From positions 1-12,791 of the forward strand of contig JAZQLP010000089.1 of NCBI GenBank assembly GCA_045542755.1: a DNA stretch of 12,791 bases, read 5' to 3'. The notes beneath the pieces are model-generated. The model was not told where the DNA came from. It worked only from the letters and a program-made list of their open reading frames with translations, and made no database searches. Below are positions 6,880 to 11,907 of the stretch, piece by piece (the stretch's first letter is position 1; each line of letters begins with the position of its first letter). This DNA is from JAZQLP01 sp045542755. GTDB taxonomy: Bacteria > Bacillota > Clostridia > Oscillospirales > UBA644. The translations under genes were made by a program, and so were the position numbers.

Positions 6880-7650
6880 ATGAACGGCACTCCCGTAAAA
6901 AAGAAGACGAGCGTATCTCATAAGATATTTACCGTTATCGGCGCCATTCTGTGCGTGATTTTCGGCATTATGCTGATCGGAAACCTTACTATTATAATAA
7001 AGGGCACCATAGACCCCGATTCTCCCCCCTCCGTAATAGGTATTACCCCTCTGGTAGTACTTTCGGGTTCTATGAGTGGCGACGCTCCCGACCACATAGA
7101 GGTTGGCGACCTTATCTTGGTTGGCAAGGCTGACACAAATGCCCTTGAGATAGGTGACATAATAACCTTTATGAAGGACGGCACCGTAATCACCCATAGA
7201 ATTATAAACGTGGGCGAGGACGAAAACGGTAACCCCCTCTTCTACACCAAGGGTGACGCTAACAATACCGAGGATAAAAAGCCCGTTACCGCCGACGAGG
7301 TGGTGGGTATATTCAAGTACCGTATCCCCAAGGTGGGTGACTTTGCCCTCTTCCTTCAGGAGCCCATGGGTATGGTAATATTTATAGGTATACCTCTCCT
7401 GGCCTTCATTATCTACGATATAATCCGCCGCCAGCGCTCCGCAGTTAAGGAAAACTCCAAGACCGCCGAGCTTGAGGCCGAGCTTGAAAGACTTCGTAAG
7501 CTTGCAGCCGAAAAAGAAGCTGCAACCGAGGCAGCTCCCGCGCCCACGCAGAACGATGAAAACGCGGAGAACGAAAAGAACGGGGAGAACGGCGAAAACG
7601 GCGAAAACGGAGAAAAAGGAGAAGCGAAACAAGTAGCTGATCCTGTTTAG
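6880..7650 (+). CDS. SipW-like (S26B) signal peptidase I with coiled-coil/NGE-repeat tail
   Basis: This 256-residue membrane protease is predicted to remove signal peptides from the SipW-type substrates encoded downstream. A membrane segment lies at about 15-40. VVLSGSM at 59-65 supplies nucleophile Ser64; VITHRI has His106 in the place where other type I peptidases have Lys, which marks the S26B/SipW class; FYTKGDANN has Asp126. Ser-His-Asp spacing (42 and 20 residues) is close to that of Bacillus SipW. A second membrane helix spans about 162-182, followed by a charged helix with heptad-like Leu/Glu (186-217) and a low-complexity tail of Asn-Gly-Glu triplets (234-245). Such a tail is unusual for the family. 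GAGGA lies 9-10 bases before the ATG. The catalytic assignment is confident; the substrate assignment is inferred from neighbours. Confidence 0.9.
   Translation: MNGTPVKKKTSVSHKIFTVIGAILCVIFGIMLIGNLTIIIKGTIDPDSPPSVIGITPLVVLSGSMSGDAPDHIEVGDLILVGKADTNALEIGDIITFMKDGTVITHRIINVGEDENGNPLFYTKGDANNTEDKKPVTADEVVGIFKYRIPKVGDFALFLQEPMGMVIFIGIPLLAFIIYDIIRRQRSAVKENSKTAELEAELERLRKLAAEKEAATEAAPAPTQNDENAENEKNGENGENGENGEKGEAKQVADPV
7579..7623 (+). repeat. 9-bp in-frame tandem repeat (AACGGNGAR), five units
   Basis: Five consecutive 9-base units (the last one diverged to AAAGGAGAA) encode Asn-Gly-Glu four times and then Lys-Gly-Glu at the C-terminus of the signal peptidase. The near-identity at DNA level suggests slippage and variable copy number. 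Confidence 0.85.
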
Positions 7651-7663
7651 ACCTCAGATACTG

Positions 7664-8023
7664 ATGATGGAAAATCCAATCAAGGAGAAAAGTTTTGATC
7701 TTGCGGTTCGTATCGTAAATCTATCAAAGCATCTTCAGACCGAAAAACACGAATTTGTTTTATCAAATCAGATCCTTCGCTCTGGGACAAGCATAGGAGC
7801 AAACGTATCGGAAGGAGCAAGGGGACAATCCCCTGCGGACTTCTACTCCAAGATGAGCATAGCCCTTAAAGAAGCGAACGAGACTCTGTATTGGATAAGG
7901 CTTCTGTATGCGACAGAGTATCTTACTGAAGCCGAATATAAAAGCATCTACGAGGACACGGAAGAAATTATCCGCATACTCGTCGCAATCTGTAAAAGTA
8001 CTCAAAACAAACTCAAATCTTAA
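7664..8023 (+). CDS. Four-helix-bundle protein (S23 / 23S rRNA intervening-sequence type)
   Basis: This 119-residue soluble protein has the family signature LRSGTSIGANVSEGARGQS (residues 39-57), then FYSKMSIALKEANETLYWIRLL (61-82, given for position only), and an N-terminus ENPIKEKSFDLAVRIV typical of the family. The family folds as a helical bundle that assembles as a pentamer. Relatives are encoded inside 23S rRNA intervening sequences and include the Avd accessory proteins of diversity-generating retroelements; free-standing members have no settled role, and nucleic-acid binding is suspected. Two ATG codons at 7664 and 7667 could start it, and neither has a good ribosome site, unlike every other gene here. 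It begins 13 bases after the signal peptidase stop and is followed by a 7-bp repeat array. It probably does not belong to the secretion pathway. Confidence 0.88.
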   Translation: MMENPIKEKSFDLAVRIVNLSKHLQTEKHEFVLSNQILRSGTSIGANVSEGARGQSPADFYSKMSIALKEANETLYWIRLLYATEYLTEAEYKSIYEDTEEIIRILVAICKSTQNKLKS

Positions 8024-8043
8024 AGCTTTTCCAAGCTACACCA

Positions 8044-8108
8044 ATTCTGCATTCTGCACTATGCACTCTGCACTATTCTGCATTCTGCATTCTGCACTCT
8101 GCACTCTT
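8044..8108 (+). repeat. Tandem 7-bp repeat array (ATTCTGC / ACTCTGC variants)
   Basis: Back-to-back heptamers: ATTCTGC (8044, 8051), ACTATGC (8058), ACTCTGC (8065), ACT plus ATTCTGC (8072-8081), ATTCTGC (8082, 8089), ACTCTGC (8096) and a partial ACTCTT (8103-8108). It starts 20 bases after the four-helix-bundle stop and is not part of a convincing gene. Confidence 0.9.
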
Positions 8109-8129
8109 TTGTATATCCCCCGTGCCGAT

Positions 8130-8160
8130 TTGGCCATACAGACGGCAGGGCTGATATAAA
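8130..8160 (+). promoter_or_regulatory. Candidate extended -10 promoter of the first TasA-like gene
   Basis: An extended -10 TGaTATAAA (8152-8160) is preceded by a weak -35 TTGGCC (8130-8135) at 19 bases. Transcription would start near 8167, just before the structured leader. Confidence 0.45.
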
Positions 8161-8177
8161 TGTGGGGGACACCTCAC

Positions 8178-8226
8178 GTTGGGACGAGACATCGTCCTAC
8201 CCCGGACGAGGGTTTTTCGTTCCAAC
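8178..8226 (+). promoter_or_regulatory. Nested hairpin leader before the first TasA-like gene
   Basis: An outer 10-bp stem (GTTGGGACGA 8178-8187 with TCGTTCCAAC 8217-8226, one wobble) encloses an inner 6-bp hairpin (TCGTCC 8192-8197, GGACGA 8204-8209). The outer 5' arm can pair instead with 8192-8197, so two folds compete. The ribosome site AGGAGG (8238-8243) lies 11 bases downstream. It could stabilise the mRNA or act as a control element. Confidence 0.5.
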
Positions 8227-8252
8227 AAATAAATTTTAGGAGGACTATTCTG

Positions 8253-8975
8253 ATGAAAAAGAATGGCACTATGAGAGTAGCTGCTCTTCTGCTCGCTCTC
8301 ACACTTATTTCATCCTGCTTCGTTGGCAGCACTTTTGCTAAGTACGTAACCAGCACCACTGTACAGGATACTGCTCGTGTTGCTTACTGGGGCTTCAAAG
8401 CTACCGCTGAACTTGACCTCGACCTTTTCGATGGAGAGTATGATAAGGATACCGCAGACTTTATAGAAAGTACCCTTACCGTTGTGGCTGAAAATGACGA
8501 CAATGTTATCGCCCCCGGTACCAGCAAGGAGGTTAAATTCTCTTTCGCTTACACCGATAACGCTGCAAAAGATATCCAGGCTCCCGAAGTTGCTTACAAC
8601 TTCACTGTTAACGCTACCGTTGGCGGTATTGCTACCGGTTATTCTGCTCTTGATGCTAACAAAAACTTCTACTGGACTCTTGACGGCGTTAAGTGCGATG
8701 CCAATGGAGATGGAAACAGCACCGTTGAAGAACTTATCGCAGCTATCAAGGCTCTCTCCGGCCATGAATCTGGCTCTCAGGACTATGCTGCTGGCGATCT
8801 TCCCGCTGCATTTGCTACGGTTAACGGCAACGATGCTATAGAACATACCATCGGTTGGGAATGGATATATCATACTGATGCTAATGCTGATGCATATGAC
8901 ACTATTATGGGTAATGCTGAAAACCTCGATGACCTCATCATCACCATCACCATCACTGCTGAACAGATCGACTAA
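8253..8975 (+). CDS. TasA/CalY-like secreted protein with SipW-type signal and an EF-hand loop
   Basis: This is a 240-residue exported protein, probably the main subunit of an extracellular fibre or matrix. The signal segment is residues 8-29 followed by STFAKYVTST, the Lys-Tyr pattern seen right after the core in SipW-dependent precursors; cleavage is predicted near Ala29. The mature part is acidic and predicted beta-rich, with DNVIAPGT at 83-90 and a C-terminus ITITAEQID. Residues 149-160 (DANGDGNSTVEE) fit a canonical EF-hand loop: Asp1, Asn3, Asp5, Gly6, Glu12, with a helix after it. The start is ATG 8253 because AGGAGG lies 9 bases upstream; the frame runs open to 8160 but that part overlaps the leader structure. 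Codons favour GCT, GTT and ATC, unlike the ATA/GTA-rich genes downstream, which suggests high expression. By analogy with TasA; sequence identity to it is not established. Confidence 0.8.
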   Translation: MKKNGTMRVAALLLALTLISSCFVGSTFAKYVTSTTVQDTARVAYWGFKATAELDLDLFDGEYDKDTADFIESTLTVVAENDDNVIAPGTSKEVKFSFAYTDNAAKDIQAPEVAYNFTVNATVGGIATGYSALDANKNFYWTLDGVKCDANGDGNSTVEELIAAIKALSGHESGSQDYAAGDLPAAFATVNGNDAIEHTIGWEWIYHTDANADAYDTIMGNAENLDDLIITITITAEQID

Positions 8976-9020
8976 TTATTATCTGTAAGTTATTAATTAT
9001 CGAAGCTAACTGAAATTAAA

Positions 9021-9054
9021 GGGTGTCCTGTCCGTATGGCAGAACGGGACACCC
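9021..9054 (+). promoter_or_regulatory. 10-bp hairpin after the first TasA-like gene
   Basis: GGGTGTCCTG (9021-9030) pairs with CGGGACACCC (9045-9054), one wobble, with a 14-base loop. No T-run follows, so it is more likely a 3'-end stabiliser or partial attenuator than a normal terminator. It would let the first protein be made in excess over the downstream ones. Confidence 0.5.
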
Positions 9055-9075
9055 AAATATCAGATTCCCGTCCCC

Positions 9076-9087
9076 ATAAGCGCTTAT
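9076..9087. promoter_or_regulatory. 12-bp perfect palindrome ATAAGCGCTTAT
   Basis: A perfect palindrome lies between the hairpin and the next ribosome site, about 65 bases before the next start codon. It may be an operator for a dimeric regulator. A convincing promoter nearby was not found (only TATATA at 9131 with a poor -35). Confidence 0.35.
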
Positions 9088-9151
9088 CCCAAGAGGGGTG
9101 TGCGGTTATGAGTATAGGAAATTACCTTTTTATATAAATGAGGAGAGTACA

Positions 9152-9991
9152 ATGAAAGGTTTTATTTCGGAAAAGGTATCCCGCTGGCTCCTGCCCGCGG
9201 TGCTTATATTATTCCTGCTTGAAATAATCACCATGCCCTTCGTGGTAGGGTTGACCTACTCGGGCAGAAGCGAAAGCCCCGACCACATACTTACCTACTA
9301 TAAGGGAACCCTCACATGGGACTCCCACACGGATATAAGAGAGGACGGCGTGGCCTGTCTTGACTTTTTTGACGCCATCCATTACCACGTGGTCTCAAGC
9401 GGCTTTGACAACGTAATGGCTCCCGGTACGGAAGGAACCAACGTAGTCCGTCTTGCCAACGATGCAAGCGGCCCCATCACCTACACGGCGGTGCTTTTTG
9501 AAGTAAAGACCTCCGACCTTCTCCCCGTAAACGCGCAGATGATCGACCGTGAAGAGTTTAGCTCCACCACAAAATACTGGCTCCCCGAGGGCGTCCGCGA
9601 GCAGGACGTTATCAAGGTGGTAACCGGTGACGTCGGTGGCGGCATGGTAGTAGACTTTGACGTATACTGGTACTGGCCCTTTGAGCAGAGCGAGATCAGA
9701 GATATGGTAGATACAGGTCTTGGCAACAAGGCCTTTGCCGACCAGGCAATAGTTGGTCTGTATATCGTTGTTGAAGACGACAACGTATACGAGGAGCCCG
9801 AGACTCCCGACGACCCCATTGACCCCGTTGATCCCGTTGACCCCGACGATCCCGACGATCCTATCACTCCCGAGCCCCCCGGAACATCTGACTCCACCAT
9901 TGGTGCGTATATAGTACTGATGATAATAAGCTTTGCAGTACTGGTGCTCCTTATTGTAGACAGGTGTATGGCAAAGAAATGCGAAAAATAA
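9152..9991 (+). CDS. Doubly membrane-anchored TasA-like surface protein with Asp-Pro linker
   Basis: This 279-residue protein has an N-terminal hydrophobic segment (about 12-33), an extracellular domain, an Asp/Pro-rich linker (219-243, DP repeats), a C-terminal membrane helix (about 250-270) and a positive tail RCMAKKCEK. The motif DNVMAPGT (86-93) matches DNVIAPGT of the neighbouring secreted protein, so the two are probably distant relatives, and this one may tether or seed the fibre. The Lys-Tyr signal motif is absent. The PPGTS before the helix resembles a sortase signal layout but is not LPxTG. The start is ATG 9152, with AGGAGA upstream; an earlier in-frame start at 9098 has no ribosome site. 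Its end overlaps the next gene by 13 bases. The domain family is not recognised with certainty. Confidence 0.7.
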   Translation: MKGFISEKVSRWLLPAVLILFLLEIITMPFVVGLTYSGRSESPDHILTYYKGTLTWDSHTDIREDGVACLDFFDAIHYHVVSSGFDNVMAPGTEGTNVVRLANDASGPITYTAVLFEVKTSDLLPVNAQMIDREEFSSTTKYWLPEGVREQDVIKVVTGDVGGGMVVDFDVYWYWPFEQSEIRDMVDTGLGNKAFADQAIVGLYIVVEDDNVYEEPETPDDPIDPVDPVDPDDPDDPITPEPPGTSDSTIGAYIVLMIISFAVLVLLIVDRCMAKKCEK

Positions 9992-10509
9992 AGATACTCG
10001 GCAGGATAATATCCTGGATAATAACCGCCGCGCTGGCAGTGCTCCTGGTATGCAACGTATATACCATAGTCGCCAGAGAATTTCTCGGACAGACCCATCC
10101 CACGGTATTTGGGTGGTCGTATGCGGTTATAATATCAGGTAGTATGGATCCCACAATACAGGTAGACGATCTGGTAGTGATACACGAGCAGGACGACTAC
10201 AACATAGGCGACATAGTGACCTTTCACAGCGGAAGCTCGGTAGTCACCCACCGAATAGTGGGAGAGACCTACAAGGGCTACCAGACCAAAGGTGACTCAA
10301 ACAATGCGGCGGACACTCTCCCCCTGCGAAAATCCAACGTAATAGGCAAGGTGGTATTCACAGTGCCTAAATTCGGTAAGCTTGTACAGTTTATCTCATC
10401 CCCCTTGGGAATGATGACCCTTGTAGTTGCAGGGGTGCTGATGATAGAGATCCCCTATCTTACGGATAAGATAAAAGAAAAAAGAAACGGAGGCGACAAC
10501 AATGAGTAA
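9979..10509 (+). CDS. Second SipW-like (S26B) signal peptidase I
   Basis: This 176-residue membrane protease has a membrane segment at 10-32, AVIISGSMDPTI with nucleophile Ser55, VVTHRIVG with His91, and YQTKGDSNN with Asp106. The spacing of 36 and 15 residues is slightly tighter than in the first peptidase. A second hydrophobic helix lies at about 144-160 and a short basic tail follows. His in place of Lys puts it in the SipW class, expected to process the KY-type precursors just downstream. The start chosen is ATG 9979, inside the end of the previous gene, with AGGTG 12 bases upstream; GTG 9964 is an in-frame alternative that adds five residues. It overlaps the next gene by 8 bases. The extra domain of the first peptidase is missing, so the two may differ in location or substrate. 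Confidence 0.9.
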   Translation: MRKIKILGRIISWIITAALAVLLVCNVYTIVAREFLGQTHPTVFGWSYAVIISGSMDPTIQVDDLVVIHEQDDYNIGDIVTFHSGSSVVTHRIVGETYKGYQTKGDSNNAADTLPLRKSNVIGKVVFTVPKFGKLVQFISSPLGMMTLVVAGVLMIEIPYLTDKIKEKRNGGDNNE

Positions 10510-11083
10510 TAAGAAGCGGGCAAGACTGCCTTTATCTGCGTATCTGCTTTACTTGCTTGTCGCCACTTTTATTTTTACGGGTGTAAGCTTTTCAAAATAC
10601 GCCACCTCAACCACAAGCGGCGACAAAACCCGTATAGCAATAATGGAGGCAGGCATAACTACGGACACCTTTACCTATAACGGATATCCGGGTCAGAGAA
10701 CCTCCGTGTCTGAAGCTATACCCGTAACCATAGTCAACTACTCCACCCGTGAGGAGAACGGCGTGGACTCCCTTGTCCGCGTATGCGAGGTAACCCTCAA
10801 ATACACAGTATCCATTGATAACGTACTATGCAACATACCCCTTGACTTTTACGTCTACTCCGATCCCGAATGCAAGGATCTTATAGCCCAAAGCACCGAC
10901 GACGTTAACGGCGGCGCAGAGCTGGAAATAACGGGAATATTTAATGCCAGTGAGCCCTCGGAGATGGAGTGCTATATAGTTATGGAATGGCGCGACAGCG
11001 AAGACGACGATGAATACGGCCCCGAATACTCCTATGAACTGGACGTAATAAGAGTCAGCATTAAAGCTGAGCAGGTAGACTAA
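10502..11083 (+). CDS. SipW-type signal peptide-containing TasA-like protein
   Basis: This is a 193-residue exported protein. The N-terminus has basic residues, a hydrophobic core (11-28), then VSFSKYATSTT (28-38), closely matching the FAKYVTSTT region of the protein at 8253, so cleavage is expected near Ser31-Lys32. The mature part is acidic with alternating hydrophobic strands and four Cys (95, 110, 124, 157), which could form disulfides outside the cell. The C-terminus VSIKAEQVD resembles ITITAEQID of the first protein. Start: GGAGG lies 8 bases before ATG, and the gene overlaps the peptidase stop, so the two are translationally coupled. Probably a minor fibre or matrix component; the exact role is unknown. 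Confidence 0.75.
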   Translation: MSNKKRARLPLSAYLLYLLVATFIFTGVSFSKYATSTTSGDKTRIAIMEAGITTDTFTYNGYPGQRTSVSEAIPVTIVNYSTREENGVDSLVRVCEVTLKYTVSIDNVLCNIPLDFYVYSDPECKDLIAQSTDDVNGGAELEITGIFNASEPSEMECYIVMEWRDSEDDDEYGPEYSYELDVIRVSIKAEQVD

Positions 11084-11094
11084 GGAGGCAGACC

Positions 11095-11892
11095 GTGAAA
11101 ATCAGGAAATACAAACCCGAAAGACGGCATTTACCTCTTGTAATGTGGATAGTACTGGGAATAGTAGCCGCTATAATTATGGTAAGCGGATACTCCCTTG
11201 CAAAGTATGCCATAAAGGATACGGGCGACAGCGTATATATTGCTGACACCTTTTACTTTTCAGGCGATATCCTTAAAAAGGCCCCCATGGGCGGAAGCTA
11301 TCCCACGTACACTCTCCGCGAAGGCGTCACATCCATCAGCCTTGACCTGACAAACTATGCCGACGAGCTTAGAACCTCGGAGGTTGATATATCCTACGAG
11401 GTAAATATACGCGGCGAAGAAACGGGCGGCACGGTGTACAGCAAGACAATCCAAGGCACCGTAGGCAAAAACGTCGCCGAAAAAGACGAAATAACCGTAA
11501 CCGACCTAGAGTCTGGCAGATACGTTATAACGGTATCCACAGAGCCCTATAAGGAAGTACTTGGTGCGATACTGGTAATAAGGGCAGCTGATAAGCCCCT
11601 GACCTACACCGTAAACGATAAAAAGGAAAGTGCGGTGCTTGAGGTAGAGGTGACCACAAACGACAATACTGCCCCCATAACCATCACCTGGCCTGCAAGC
11701 TTACTCCCCGACAACACCGACCCCAAGCTGGCAGGCGTAATAAACACCAATACCTGCACGGTTGAGTTGCCCGCCAACTCGTCCTATATATTCAAGTTCT
11801 TCAAGACAAACAAGACAGTTAACGGCGTAACATATACACTTGATACTGTATATACCATTGACGATATTACCGTAACAGCTCAATCAAACTAA
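11095..11892 (+). CDS. SipW-type signal peptide-containing TasA-like protein (GTG start)
   Basis: This is a 265-residue exported protein. A basic N-terminus and hydrophobic core (14-33) lead to GYSLAKYAIKDTGDS (32-46) and VYIADTFYFSGDIL (47-60), a pattern typical of clostridial SipW-dependent precursors. The rest is a beta-rich, Thr/Val-rich region with no Cys, ending ITVTAQSN. Start: GTG 11095 with AAGGAGG 6 bases upstream; the stop of the previous gene lies inside that ribosome site. It is longer than its two relatives, so it may be a cap, adaptor or separate surface protein. It lies 15 bases before the next gene. Confidence 0.72.
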   Translation: MKIRKYKPERRHLPLVMWIVLGIVAAIIMVSGYSLAKYAIKDTGDSVYIADTFYFSGDILKKAPMGGSYPTYTLREGVTSISLDLTNYADELRTSEVDISYEVNIRGEETGGTVYSKTIQGTVGKNVAEKDEITVTDLESGRYVITVSTEPYKEVLGAILVIRAADKPLTYTVNDKKESAVLEVEVTTNDNTAPITITWPASLLPDNTDPKLAGVINTNTCTVELPANSSYIFKFFKTNKTVNGVTYTLDTVYTIDDITVTAQSN

Positions 11893-11906
11893 AAGGAGGT
11901 CCTTTT
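11891..11906 (+). promoter_or_regulatory. Inverted repeat covering the ribosome site of the last gene
   Basis: AAAAGG (11891-11896) and CCTTTT (11901-11906) can pair around AGGT, so the Shine-Dalgarno AAGGAGG sits in a small hairpin directly before ATG 11908. The stem is weak; it may lower translation of the large protein. Confidence 0.35.
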
Positions 11907-11907
11907 C

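Noticed and set aside
6877..7632. Long minus-strand open frame opposite the first signal peptidase gene
   Set aside because: It is wholly antisense to a gene with clear catalytic motifs and its product is low-complexity Phe/Val/Tyr-rich with no family resemblance.
7664..8023. Diversity-generating retroelement (Avd-like protein)
   Set aside because: Avd belongs to this family, but no reverse transcriptase and no template/variable repeat pair are visible; the sequence fits the general S23/IVS family better.
8044..8108. CRISPR array
   Set aside because: The units are 7 bases and contiguous, with no spacers of regular length and no cas genes.
7908..8159. Plus-strand frame through the heptamer array
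   Set aside because: It overlaps the four-helix-bundle gene in another frame and mostly translates the 7-bp repeats.
8160..8252. N-terminal extension of the first TasA-like protein
   Set aside because: The extension runs through the leader stems; ATG 8253 has AGGAGG at ideal distance and begins a proper signal peptide.
8310..8873. Minus-strand frame opposite the first TasA-like gene
   Set aside because: It overlaps a gene with strong ribosome site and signal peptide, and shows no features of its own.
9881..9960. Sortase anchoring signal in the protein at 9152
   Set aside because: The layout (Pro-rich linker, helix, basic tail) is similar, but PPGTS is not an LPxTG-type motif, so a plain membrane anchor is the safer reading.
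9481..10098. Minus-strand frame with Gly-Ser repeats
   Set aside because: The repeats are only the reverse reading of the Asp-Pro linker codons in the gene at 9152-9991.
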